Assembly (NCBI GenBank): GCA_964496505.1
Contig: CAZBZV010000002.1
Location: forward strand, 50,691-114,690
Reading direction: 5' to 3'
From: JAABVY01 sp964496505
GTDB taxonomy: Bacteria; Zixibacteria; MSB-5A5; JAABVY01
Length of the DNA: 64,000 bases
Under the pieces are notes generated by a model, which saw only the letters and a program-made list of their open reading frames with translations, ran no database searches and was not told where the DNA came from. The position numbers and the translations under genes were made by a program. Positions 42,201-50,380 of this stretch are shown here, piece by piece; positions within the stretch are counted from its first letter, which is position 1, and every line of letters begins with the position of its first letter.

Positions 42201-44082
42201 CCCGGGTCAGTCGGGCAGTTATGACTTCACGATCAGGGTAACCGATCACTGCGGTGAATTCGACGAGGGCGATGTTTTGGTCACGGTTGACCTGAATGAG
42301 CCCCCGCAGATCACGGCCGATCCCGACAGCCTTTATCATGAGTACTGCGGATCCGGCGCTCCCGAAGTGGAGCTTTGTTTCGAGGGTCTTACGATTTCCG
42401 ATCCGGATGATGATGTTTCAGTTCTGACAGTCGAGAAGACTGCGGGACCGGGCACGTTCGATCCTGCGACAATGATCACCTGCTTCACTGCTCCGGTTAT
42501 CGATACGGTTATAGACTTTGTCTACAGGGTTTCAGATACATGTGAAGCATACGATATGGATACGGTTCAATATTATATATATGTCAATCCCGAATGCGAT
42601 TCGGCCACATGCCTTGAGGTCTGGATCGAGAATACCGAATGTGTGACCACCAACAGCAATGTTGAGGTCTCGATCACTGCCGATTTCGCTATTGCGATTG
42701 GCGGATTCGATATGGTCGTGAAATTCGATCCCACAGCTTTCACATTGACCGGCGTCACGCGCGGCAATGGCACCGAAGACTGGGAATTCTTTACATACAG
42801 AGAGGGCGACATCGGCGGATGCAGCCCGGTATGTCCTGACGGTTTAATAAGAATCGTCGGTATTGCCGACCGTAACGATGGACCCTACCATCCGCCCGAG
42901 GATGCTTATACGCCCAACGGCGATATTGCCAGGCTGAACTTCTACGTAACCAACGACCTGAACTTCTCCGGCCTGACATACCCGGTCGATTTCTACTGGG
43001 TCAAATGCTCGGACAACGCCTTCTCATCGAAAACAGGTGACACGCTTTTTGTGGAGAAACTGATTACAAACCAGTACGGGGTTGTCTGGGATGAATTTGA
43101 TGATGAGAACTATCCCGAGGAAGATCGTTTCAGGGGTGTGGGCGTACCCGACAGCTGCCTGATCGGCGACAAGGTAACCCCGCATCGCTGTGTCATAATG
43201 CACAACGGTTCGATATGTATCATCGATCCGGATGAGATCGACAAGCGCGGCGACTTGAATCTGAACGAACTCGCCTATGAGATCGCGGATGCTGTGCTTT
43301 ACACCAACTACTTCATCTACGGTCCCGCGGTCTTTACGATCAACTTCGACGGCCAGGTGGCAGCATCTGACGTTAACGCTGACGGTCGTACATTGACTGT
43401 GGGTGACCTGGTATATCTGATTCGTGTACTGATCGGCGATGCCAACCCGATCGATAAGCTCAATCCGTTTGCCGAGAATGTTAATCTGATGCTTGAAAAG
43501 AGTAGCGGCGAGATCGCCATTAAGACAGAATCGAATTCCGAAATCGGAATCGCGCATTTCGTCTTCGATATCTCCGAGACCAATACAACACCGGAGATCA
43601 CTCCCTCTGGCGATCTTTCCGGCATGGACCTCCGTTATCATGTGGATGGCGATATCATGCGGGTTCTGATATACAGCATGGATACATATCATATCTCGGC
43701 GGGAGAGAATTTGCTGGGAACGATAAATGTTGACGGTGATGTCAGCCTGGTTTCGACAGAAATGGCCGATTATTACGGCAGCGATCTGGCAGTGAATCTG
43801 CGCGAGGTATCATCGTTGCCGTCGGATTACGAACTCTCCCAGAACTTCCCGAATCCGTTCAATCCGGAGACCGAGATTCAACTCTCGCTGCCGGAGGCCT
43901 CTGACTGGAGAATTGATATCTTCAACATCAACGGCCGTTTGATCGAGACATTCTCGGGCTACAGCGAGGCCGGTAAGGTAACGGTTAAGTTCCAGGCCGA
44001 TAATCTGGCAACCGGTATGTATTTCTACCGCGCAACTGCGGGAGATTTCACTGATACGAAAAAGATGATTCTTCTAAAATAG
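39235..44082 (+). CDS. Giant secreted surface protein: DUF4114-like region, ten Ig-like repeats, cohesin-like, dockerin-like and type IX sorting domains
   Basis: 1615 residues after AAGGAGG. Signal peptide ends IYA. Residues about 135-195 match DUF4114 (FEDLKDGGDADYNDLVF). Ten repeats of about 90 residues follow, each opening like PPVLTLPDDF with a conserved Cys then ICF and ending near a DxCGExD segment. A cohesin-like domain (GGFDMVVKFDPTAFTL), dockerin-like loops (RGDLNLNEL..., SDVNADGRTLTVGDL) and a sorting domain (FPNPFNPETEIQLSLPEAS...KKMILLK) close it. The last 500 residues are paralogous to the protein at 32874. It is probably a long surface stalk or scaffold; cargo is unknown. Confidence 0.85.
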   Translation: MHPKNPRCAFIFFALALLFFLSPNIYADPVDKNIQDSLISLAPGEPSLQELLDSLGYTIDVANDELGWEAFCAAPGSQVAMILEQVAASATSASSGWYDAADSADKYELFAPGDSAGDSTVFIIENADSIGFYMTPNLTGYESWYTQNVYNDDGFDHALIFPTGNAHEYIIAFEDLKDGGDADYNDLVFRVRFENAPPVLSLPDDMYFNVCYEDYVCFDVGAYDLNCLGDTVTLEMLEGYGSFTTLTGPGEVSTEHCFIPWATDSTYLFVFKATDNSGAFVIDSFEVVYDINERPTFSLPEDFDTLICEYDSICVPFEVFDADGDDLDIEFLEGEGTVDYINETFCFLPDKVDFASYTFVLKASDSCCSAKESLDPNLVPVPCPEDTITIGVTVNLEPNLVTVPDFDTLICEPTEICFPVSATDANEGDNVTISVSSPATYDGLTGEVCFMAEADGVYEIIVTATDQLCGAVAEDTVVATVDLNEPPELVVANDTSYYFCSDPYEICFDNTVNDPDGLEGNTFSLISGPGTIDPATGTVCFTPQEPGEYEFVINVTDICENSDTDTVYISVSMNSPPVLTLPDDFTALLCDLEQICIQATADDPDLPDDELTFLKVSGFGSINSQTGELCFTPPVAGTYDFVIRVRDLCGEVDQDTISVDVQLNSPPLMTVEPNMSVFFCDPGDTACITLTADDPDLNETLIFEQVAGPAGNLNPETGEFCFELSGAGDYDFAFRVVDQCGEADTADVLVTAEMNTPPTVLLPEDYSDTACASGDEICFQASFDDLEGQDLEITVLPFGSYSEGTVCFPAEASQDTTFCIIVQATDICGAMGEDTICIDVHYNLPPTVDIFPDTTIKVCEPPENFCFSYTTQDPDSPEPEITIEQGSGIIQNGQVCINIDTIGTYCVTIRATDECGAYAEDDACVIFSANQPPVLTVSDDINESFCEPTEICFDNSATDPDLPNDTLTFSFTNAPEGATITENGRVCFTPGQSGSYDFTIRVTDHCGEFDEGDVLVTVDLNEPPQITADPDSLYHEYCGSGAPEVELCFEGLTISDPDDDVSVLTVEKTAGPGTFDPATMITCFTAPVIDTVIDFVYRVSDTCEAYDMDTVQYYIYVNPECDSATCLEVWIENTECVTTNSNVEVSITADFAIAIGGFDMVVKFDPTAFTLTGVTRGNGTEDWEFFTYREGDIGGCSPVCPDGLIRIVGIADRNDGPYHPPEDAYTPNGDIARLNFYVTNDLNFSGLTYPVDFYWVKCSDNAFSSKTGDTLFVEKLITNQYGVVWDEFDDENYPEEDRFRGVGVPDSCLIGDKVTPHRCVIMHNGSICIIDPDEIDKRGDLNLNELAYEIADAVLYTNYFIYGPAVFTINFDGQVAASDVNADGRTLTVGDLVYLIRVLIGDANPIDKLNPFAENVNLMLEKSSGEIAIKTESNSEIGIAHFVFDISETNTTPEITPSGDLSGMDLRYHVDGDIMRVLIYSMDTYHISAGENLLGTINVDGDVSLVSTEMADYYGSDLAVNLREVSSLPSDYELSQNFPNPFNPETEIQLSLPEASDWRIDIFNINGRLIETFSGYSEAGKVTVKFQADNLATGMYFYRATAGDFTDTKKMILLK

Positions 44083-44122
44083 AGCATCAATATCCTCATT
44101 GGACGAGAAGAAGCAATGAGAT

Positions 44123-44154
44123 GAGCGGGACTTAGATGTCCCGCTCTTTTTTTT
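44123..44154 (+). terminator. Terminator of the giant surface protein gene
   Basis: GAGCGGGAC, loop TTAGAT, GTCCCGCTC (9 bp), then eight T. Confidence 0.93.
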
Positions 44155-44286
44155 GCTTTGAATAAAAGGCGGGCCTAAATGTAACTAAATTAGATGACGG
44201 CTGTCTGATAGGGTAGGTAAGACTTAAGGGGATTGACAATTGAATTAGTATTTGATGTTGAATTGGAAAATTTCAGGAGAGTTAAT

Positions 44287-44358
44287 ATGAAATTAGACTG
44301 GATAATTTACTTTTTCATTTTAATAGCGATTACAGCCGCAGGAGCAGTCTGGTTATAG
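44287..44358 (+). CDS. 23-residue hydrophobic small protein
   Basis: An ATG with AGGAGA six bases upstream opens a frame encoding MKLDWIIYFFILIAITAAGA followed by VWL and a stop. It is one membrane helix with a charged N terminus, the usual form of bacterial small membrane proteins. The perfect ribosome spacing and composition support translation, but a 72-bp frame cannot be called surely from one genome. Its spacer also contains a TTGACA at 44233. Confidence 0.5.
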   Translation: MKLDWIIYFFILIAITAAGAVWL

Positions 44359-44472
44359 ACTGTCGGTCAAGTGCCATTGACATTTAACAGTGTATTAGAA
44401 TGTTTTTGGATCCCCTCGGTGGGTTCTATTCTCGTGGTTTCATAATCCTTATCCTTGATTGTGGAGGAGAAG

Positions 44473-44502
44473 CCCGCCCGGAAAACTCCGGGCGGGTGTT
44501 TA
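44473..44502. terminator. GC-rich hairpin between the small protein and the methyltransferase
   Basis: CCCGCCCGGA, loop AAAC, TCCGGGCGGG (perfect 10 bp) followed by TGTTTAAAT. It could end plus-strand transcription; the minus side lacks a T run. Confidence 0.65.
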
Positions 44503-44515
44503 AATCTCTGCAGTA

Positions 44516-45571
44516 TTAATCTCTGAGCGAATCTTTAATCACCGCCAGGTTCGGCACCGGTATGGGGCTTATAGTGTCGCTTTTGGGATCGTAGGTCAGA
44601 CGATATGATATGCTCGGATTGCCCTGGTCATACATGACCTTCCAGCCCCGCACCAAATAGGGGCAGGAATCGGTTACACAGACATAGATATCGTGATCCC
44701 AGGTGCTCATGGGATTGTCGGTAATGCCCCAGAGACGCATCTTCTGCCCGCAATAGGGGCACTCATGCGTCTCGCTGATGCGTGCCTTGCGCTTTTTTAT
44801 TATCTCCGGCTCGAGATCATCACGGTATTCCTGTGGGCGGGGACGCTTTGCACGTGAGATGCCGGCGCCCTTTTTGTCGGCATAGACCGCGAAGATCGGA
44901 TCGCTGGGAAAGCCGGTAAAGGCATACTTGTCATCCTCCGGCCGCGGCTGACCCATAGAGATAAAGACCTCAGGATTTTCGAACATATCGGTATATTGAA
45001 AATAATCGATTACAACCTTGATCCTCTCGTCGAATGTCAGAAGCTCCCAGGATTTGACCGCCTTGGGCGCAAAAGTTCGGTTGGAGAAGATCACCAGATG
45101 CATTCCGCCCGGCTTGAGTATTCGCGAGACCTCTTTGAACATCTCCTTAGGCCTGGTGAGATACTGTATCGAGACAGTATTTATGACGATATCAAAGCTC
45201 TCATCCTCAAACGGGAGTTTCGTATTCTTATTAATGTCCTGGATTACATATTCATCCAGAATCGGATTGGACTTGAGCTCGTTTTCGTTCAAGCCCAGCC
45301 CGACAACGCGCGATGGATTGATATCTTTGGGAAGATGCGAATCGATGCTGGCCATCAGGTCAAGTACAGCCGGACGATCCTCTATGGTCAGGTGGCCGAT
45401 CAGCTTTTCAACCGTTTCCAGAGCATTGGAATCGAGATGCTGAATCATCCTGTCCCGTTTGTAAAATTCCGCATCATCGGACTCATCCTCGCGCGAAAAA
45501 GCGTCCGGGCTTTCAATTATATCCTTATAGCTGGTGTCATCTGCATAGATGTCTTTTTCCTCGTAAGCCAT
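44516..45571 (-). CDS. Class I SAM-dependent methyltransferase-like protein with a C-terminal cysteine-rich domain
   Basis: 351 residues after AAAGGAGC. The core fits the Methyltransf_11 pattern (LPFEDESFDIVINTVSIQYL, FKEVSRILKPGGMHLVIFSN), but motif I is degenerate (VLDLMASIDSHLP, no GxGxG). After about residue 250 comes a zinc-ribbon-like part with CPYCGQ and a second pair in CVTDSCPY. The combination suggests a methyltransferase acting on a protein or nucleic acid recognised by the C-terminal part. Substrate unknown. Confidence 0.75.
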   Translation of the reverse strand: MAYEEKDIYADDTSYKDIIESPDAFSREDESDDAEFYKRDRMIQHLDSNALETVEKLIGHLTIEDRPAVLDLMASIDSHLPKDINPSRVVGLGLNENELKSNPILDEYVIQDINKNTKLPFEDESFDIVINTVSIQYLTRPKEMFKEVSRILKPGGMHLVIFSNRTFAPKAVKSWELLTFDERIKVVIDYFQYTDMFENPEVFISMGQPRPEDDKYAFTGFPSDPIFAVYADKKGAGISRAKRPRPQEYRDDLEPEIIKKRKARISETHECPYCGQKMRLWGITDNPMSTWDHDIYVCVTDSCPYLVRGWKVMYDQGNPSISYRLTYDPKSDTISPIPVPNLAVIKDSLRD

Positions 45572-45719
45572 TTTTCAGCTCCTTTTTGTGTTTCTGCTTA
45601 AATATCTTTGAGGGTCATAACGGTGAGGATTAGCCCCCTCGCCATATCGCCCTTCATCATAGAGATAAAACAATATGATGGCGAAAATGTTCGGGGGAAG
45701 GGGTGGAAAATTTAACGGA

Positions 45720-46628
45720 TTATTCCGTTTCGTATTTGGTGCGGGTTTCGGTGACTGTTTTGGTTTGGACGGAAACTTCCATGCCGCCGTACATGTTCAT
45801 TTTCAGCGTCTCATTATCTTCCGTATGCTCGTAATAATAGAGCATGGTCGCAGGATCTATAATCCATTTGCCTGTTGATTTGATAGTACTTCCCAGAAGT
45901 TCAAAATACTCGGTCGGCTCCTCGCTTTCGAGATAAAGCTTGCCCATCGCTTCTTCATAGTATTCGGTAAAATGAAGCTCACTTAAATGCTCGAATTCGA
46001 TTACCACACATTCGATCCCGTTATATTCAATAAGCTCCGTAAATGTGATTGTCTTTTCGACGATCTCTGTAAAGTTCAGGTTGTTGATCGTATCGACGAT
46101 TGTCCAGGTATCACCGATTTCAGCGGTTTTGCCGTGAAAGTCAGCGATATGTTTTTTCCAGATTCTGGAAGCGTTTATGATAACGGGCTCGTAGTCGAAT
46201 GTTTCGGGCATATATTCTGCGGTGCCGTAGGGGTCTTTGGTAATCATCGAATCGCGCATCTCCTCGTAATTGGCCAGCGAGTCGAGACGAAAATTCGAAT
46301 CGATAATCATGACAAACGGAACATTCTGCATGGCGCTGAATTCATTCTCGGTATCGATTTCTCCGTCCCTGATACATTCGATGTCATGGAGAATTGATGT
46401 GATAACGAAATTGGCGTTTGATTTTTCAAGGAGCAGGGAGCTGTGCAGATTGCATTTGCTGCTTGTTTCGCCAAAAGCGGCTTTTCCATCCTCTATTTTT
46501 GTAGTGTACTCAGTGGCCCGGGTCGAATCGGGCGGATTGAAGGTAAATGATATTTCCTGCGCAATTGTTGTTTTCACAAGCGCAATAATAATCAATAGTA
46601 CAAATATGAATAACCGCAATAGAGTCAT
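45720..46628 (-). CDS. Secreted protein of unknown function
   Basis: 302 residues. A hydrophobic export signal (MTLLRLFIFVLLIIIALVKT, cleavage after IAQ) is followed by a beta-rich, acidic sequence with no motif I recognise. The composition resembles the DUF6263-type secreted proteins of this superphylum, but I cannot confirm it. The ribosome site is weak (GAGGGA about 11 bases before the ATG). Confidence 0.65.
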   Translation of the reverse strand: MTLLRLFIFVLLIIIALVKTTIAQEISFTFNPPDSTRATEYTTKIEDGKAAFGETSSKCNLHSSLLLEKSNANFVITSILHDIECIRDGEIDTENEFSAMQNVPFVMIIDSNFRLDSLANYEEMRDSMITKDPYGTAEYMPETFDYEPVIINASRIWKKHIADFHGKTAEIGDTWTIVDTINNLNFTEIVEKTITFTELIEYNGIECVVIEFEHLSELHFTEYYEEAMGKLYLESEEPTEYFELLGSTIKSTGKWIIDPATMLYYYEHTEDNETLKMNMYGGMEVSVQTKTVTETRTKYETE

Positions 46629-46779
46629 CCTAATGGTGTCCCTCGCTAGTTAATATCTGTCCGACAGGGATAAAATAATGCGGTCTGCGGATATGTCAAC
46701 ATGAAACGGTCAGCTACATTCTAATGACCCAAGATATTATCCGCCTGCATACTATTTCAATATCAGGTGTCCGTGGTCC

Positions 46780-47148
46780 TTATATGGATGTCCTGTATTC
46801 ATTGTCTAATTCATGCTCTTCTTTGGCTACCTTATAGGCCCAAATCGGTAGAACCACGAACTGATAAACGGCGATAAAGAGAATATTTAGAATACTTACC
46901 GGAGCGCTGAAAAGCGCGTATGATAAAATTACTGAGGCTATGACAACCAGAAAATAAAAAAGCATTCCTTTCGCGAGACGGTCAACATAGATCATTCCCA
47001 GGGCGCCATAAATCGGAGAAGGCAAAACGCCCATTTTAAATACGAATATGAAAACCAGGAATATTATCCCGGGCAATGCCGCAAATACCGCAGCCATAGC
47101 CGGATTTTTGTCATCTTCGACCAGAGCGCTATGTCTCAGGCTATCCAT
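46780..47148 (-). CDS. Small multi-pass membrane protein of unknown function
   Basis: 122 residues from the ATG at 47148, which has GGGGGA six bases upstream; the longer frame to 47217 does not. Three or four hydrophobic helices (FAALPGIIFLVFIFVF, MLFYFLVVIASVILSYALF, VSILNILFIAVYQFVVLPIW) end in a charged tail. No family recognised. Confidence 0.65.
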   Translation of the reverse strand: MDSLRHSALVEDDKNPAMAAVFAALPGIIFLVFIFVFKMGVLPSPIYGALGMIYVDRLAKGMLFYFLVVIASVILSYALFSAPVSILNILFIAVYQFVVLPIWAYKVAKEEHELDNEYRTSI

Positions 47149-47409
47149 AATTATCCCCCGATAAATTTGAGTTGAGTTGTGTTGTGGTAAAATACATTCC
47201 CTGCTGACTTTATTCAAGCATAAAATCGCTAAATAAAATTAAATTGACATTGTGCAGTGAATAGATGAAATTTAGAATTGAAGAAAACATGGCGCATATT
47301 CTTGTGGCAGCATATGATGGAGTTAAAAAAATGTAACCACAGGTCAAATTTGACGTATGCCTGATTGACCGCCTTAAGAGGTATATGGCAGAAGCAGTGT
47401 AGAACCGGC

Positions 47410-48321
47410 ATGGATATAATAGAAATTATTGACGTTACTAAAACCTTCGGTAAGCAGGTTGCGGTAGACAATCTTACCCTGAATGTTCCGCAGGGCAGTA
47501 TCTACGGCTTTATCGGTCCCAACGGTTCCGGTAAGACTACCACACTTAGAATGATCATGAACATACTTTATCCCGATGATGGCGAGATTAAAGTGTTCGG
47601 CGAGAGCCGCACCGGAAGTGCTTCGGATAGAATAGGTTATCTTCCGGAAGAGAGAGGCCTTTACAAGAACATGAAGGTCAGGGATGCCTTGATATTTTAT
47701 TCCGGTTTGAAGCAAGCCGGAAGTTTGAAAGAGGAGGCCGATAAGTGGCTGGACAGATTCGATTTGCATAACTGGACGGACAGAAAAATCGAGGGCTTAA
47801 GCAAGGGCATGAGCCAGAAGCTGCAGTTTATTGTGGCAATTCTGACCAGCCCCGAACTCTTGATTCTGGATGAGCCGTTCACAGGGCTCGACCCGGTCAA
47901 TCTCGATGTTGTCCGGGAGGCCATACTGGAAATTCGCGATAAAGGTGCCACGATTATATTCAGCACACATGATATGAATATGGCGGAGAAAATGTGTGAC
48001 TTTATTTTTATGATCTGTAATGGCCAGAAGGTCCTGGATGGAACCCTCGACTCGATTCAAAACCAATACAGCAACGAGACCATACGAATTCATGCCGAAA
48101 ATGGAAGTTCTATTACAAAGGAAATGAGTGGTATCGAGCAAATTCGAAATTATGGTAAATCTCAGGAGTTGCGCTTGAAGGAAGGTGTTGATCCGCAGGA
48201 TATAATTTCTACTATTATGTCCCGGACACGAGTAAAGAGCTTTGAAGTCAGCAAATCGTCCCTGCATGATATTTTCGTGCGCATTGCCGGACGTGATGCT
48301 TTGAAGGAGGAAGATGCGTAA
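47410..48321 (+). CDS. ABC transporter ATP-binding protein (ABC-2/NatA type)
   Basis: 303 residues from the ATG at 47410. Walker A GPNGSGKTT, signature LSKGMSQKLQ and Walker B LLILDEP followed by the H-loop STHDM. The signature has KG in place of SGGQ, common in NatA-type exporters. It overlaps the permease gene by 8 nt, so together they form a two-gene exporter. The substrate is unknown. Confidence 0.92.
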   Translation: MDIIEIIDVTKTFGKQVAVDNLTLNVPQGSIYGFIGPNGSGKTTTLRMIMNILYPDDGEIKVFGESRTGSASDRIGYLPEERGLYKNMKVRDALIFYSGLKQAGSLKEEADKWLDRFDLHNWTDRKIEGLSKGMSQKLQFIVAILTSPELLILDEPFTGLDPVNLDVVREAILEIRDKGATIIFSTHDMNMAEKMCDFIFMICNGQKVLDGTLDSIQNQYSNETIRIHAENGSSITKEMSGIEQIRNYGKSQELRLKEGVDPQDIISTIMSRTRVKSFEVSKSSLHDIFVRIAGRDALKEEDA

Positions 48322-49627
48322 GATACTCTGGCTGGCAAGACGCGAATATCTCTCGACCATACGCACCAAGGGCTTCATCATCGGACTTCTCTTAGCGCCG
48401 ATACTATTCAGCGGAAGCGGGCTTGCATTTATGCTTCTAAAGGACCGGGTGGATACGACAGATAAGCACATTGCTGTAATCGACCGTTCCGGTATTCTGG
48501 AAAATGCAATAATTGAAGCGGCCGCGGCCAGAAATTCCGAGGCGATTTTCGATGAGGAGGGCAAAAAAGTAAAGCCTGCATATATTTTTGAGAGCATACC
48601 CCCCGACTACAGTGATCCTCATGCCCAGCGTCTGGAGCTATCCAACAGAGTACGAGCGGGAGAACTGCATGCCTTTATGGAAATCGGGCGGGATGTATTG
48701 TATCCTGGCAGTGATCCGGAGCAGAATTCGATTAGATACTATGGCAAGAATGCCGCAATTGACAATATTCGCGGGTGGGTGGTATATCCGATTAACAATC
48801 ATCTTCGCAAGCTGCGACTTGTGGAATCGGGAGTTGACGAAAGTCAGGTCAGCAGCGTTTTGAACTGGAGTAATGTGGAAGGCATGGGACTGGTATCGGT
48901 TGATGCGGCCACAGGTGAAATTCAGAGTGCCAGGAAAAGTTCGGAGATAGAATTAATTCTGGTGCCTGTGGCGATCCTGATGCTTATGTACTTGATGCTG
49001 ATGATGTCAGCGCTTCCGCTTTTGAATGCGGTTATGGAGGAGAAGAGCCAGCGAATTGCCGAAGTGCTCCTGGGATCGATGAGTCCTTTTGAATTTATGG
49101 CCGGGAAAGTATTCGGAGCAATCGCGCTTTCATTGACGGTCGCCGCGGTTTATGTCGGCGGGGGAGTAATAACAGTAAAATTTTTGGGCCTAAGCGAAAT
49201 GGTGCCTTATCATGTACTTCCATGGTTTTTTGCATACATGTTACTTGCTATCGTCATGTACGGCTCATTGTTTGCCGCCCTGGGATCGGCCTGCAATAAC
49301 GCCAAGGATGCCCAATCCTTAACATTCCCGGCCATGATACCGCTGATAATTGCCTGGTTCGTATTCATGCCGGTATTGCAGGAACCGACCACCGGCTTTG
49401 CAACATGGCTCTCGTTATTTCCGCTTTGCACGCCGATGCTGATGCTGCTGAGGATTGCCTCGCCGATAGACATACCCGCCTGGCAGCCATGGGTCGGATT
49501 ACTGGGTGTTATGCTTTTCACTCTCTTTGCAATCTGGGCCGGGGGCAGGATTTTTCGGGTTGGGATTCTTTTGCAGGGCACGCCGCCCAAAATGTCTCGG
49601 ATAATAAAATGGGCGATCCGAGGTTGA
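48314..49627 (+). CDS. ABC-2 type transporter permease (NatB-like)
   Basis: 437 residues. One membrane helix near the N terminus, a large extracytoplasmic domain (about 45-215), then five or six helices with the family's NAVMEEKSQRIAEVLLGSMSPFEFMAGKVFG segment (residues about 238-268). GGAGGA precedes the start inside the ATPase gene. It pairs with the ATPase encoded just upstream. Confidence 0.92.
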   Translation: MRKILWLARREYLSTIRTKGFIIGLLLAPILFSGSGLAFMLLKDRVDTTDKHIAVIDRSGILENAIIEAAAARNSEAIFDEEGKKVKPAYIFESIPPDYSDPHAQRLELSNRVRAGELHAFMEIGRDVLYPGSDPEQNSIRYYGKNAAIDNIRGWVVYPINNHLRKLRLVESGVDESQVSSVLNWSNVEGMGLVSVDAATGEIQSARKSSEIELILVPVAILMLMYLMLMMSALPLLNAVMEEKSQRIAEVLLGSMSPFEFMAGKVFGAIALSLTVAAVYVGGGVITVKFLGLSEMVPYHVLPWFFAYMLLAIVMYGSLFAALGSACNNAKDAQSLTFPAMIPLIIAWFVFMPVLQEPTTGFATWLSLFPLCTPMLMLLRIASPIDIPAWQPWVGLLGVMLFTLFAIWAGGRIFRVGILLQGTPPKMSRIIKWAIRG

Positions 49628-49662
49628 TGCATTTTTATAATTGATAAGATATTTATGTCACA

Positions 49663-49696
49663 CAAAAAAAGCCCGGTATCTGCCGGGCTTTTTTTA
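49663..49696. terminator. Bidirectional terminator between the ABC permease and the pilin
   Basis: AGCCCGG / CCGGGCT with a run of seven A on one side and seven T on the other, serving both converging genes. Confidence 0.92.
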
Positions 49697-49709
49697 TTAT
49701 ATTGACTCA

Positions 49710-50099
49710 TTAATTTGCGGCATCATTCGAGGTGCACTGCATCACACCGGTCTGATCAATAATCCATGTATCGGGTGTTGCATCGCTGTCAAGACCGGGG
49801 GATTCACAGTGAGCGGTGGCGGTGAATGTGAGCCCGTTGGCAGATATGCTGTAAGCATAGCGCGTATTGGGCAGAATCTCGATATCGAGTTCATTGATAT
49901 TCTCGGTATAAAAATTATAAGCCTGAAAATGAGACCTCTCCATTGTATAGATTTGCTTAAGAATTCCCTGTGCCTCTGTCTGTTTTGATTTCGTGGATGT
50001 ATTCATGAAGCGGGGGATGGCAAGCATGGCGAGTACTCCGATTATAACAACAATTATGGTAAGTTCAATAAGAGTAAACCCTTTTACAGATCTTTTCAT
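49710..50099 (-). CDS. Type IV pilin (PilA/PulG-like prepilin)
   Basis: 129 residues. Short basic leader MKRSVKG, then mature FTLIELTIIVVIIG with the conserved glutamate at position 5. The C-terminal part ends in a two-cysteine loop (AHCES...VMQCTSN) typical of pilin-like subunits. GAGGTG precedes the ATG, and a sigma-54 promoter lies about 40 nt upstream. It could be the major pilin for the pilM-Q machine 25 kb away. Confidence 0.9.
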   Translation of the reverse strand: MKRSVKGFTLIELTIIVVIIGVLAMLAIPRFMNTSTKSKQTEAQGILKQIYTMERSHFQAYNFYTENINELDIEILPNTRYAYSISANGLTFTATAHCESPGLDSDATPDTWIIDQTGVMQCTSNDAAN

Positions 50100-50139
50100 T
50101 TTTCACCTCTTTTTTAAATGTCTATTTAGTCCTTAATAA

Positions 50140-50155
50140 TGCAACAGCCGTGCCA
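50140..50155 (-). promoter_or_regulatory. Sigma-54 promoter of the pilin gene
   Basis: Minus strand TGGCACGGCTGTTGCA: a full match to the TGGCAC-N5-TTGCA consensus. Predicted start near 50129, a 29-nt leader. Confidence 0.85.
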
Positions 50156-50380
50156 TATTACACATTATTCCTAAGGGCTTGTAATGCTGTGCATTATGGT
50201 TCTAAGACGGTTGCAGCGGGAAAACATATAGAATGCACGGATTTGCATAGAAATATATTGATCCGGTACAAATCGGCATTTAACTCAGATTGGGAATTAT
50301 GAGTCAAATTTATGAATCAAAAGCATCAAATTCCCGTAAGAAAAAAGATAAGTTTATCCTTTTTGCTCGAGGAGGGATAT

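Noticed and set aside
45720..46628. Antisense frames of 127 and 136 codons over the secreted unknown
   Set aside because: The minus-strand frame has a signal peptide and full length; the others are shadows.
50230..50260. Sigma-54-like TGCACGGATTTGCA before the exported glycosyltransferase gene
   Set aside because: The -24 GG is missing and the spacing is one base short.
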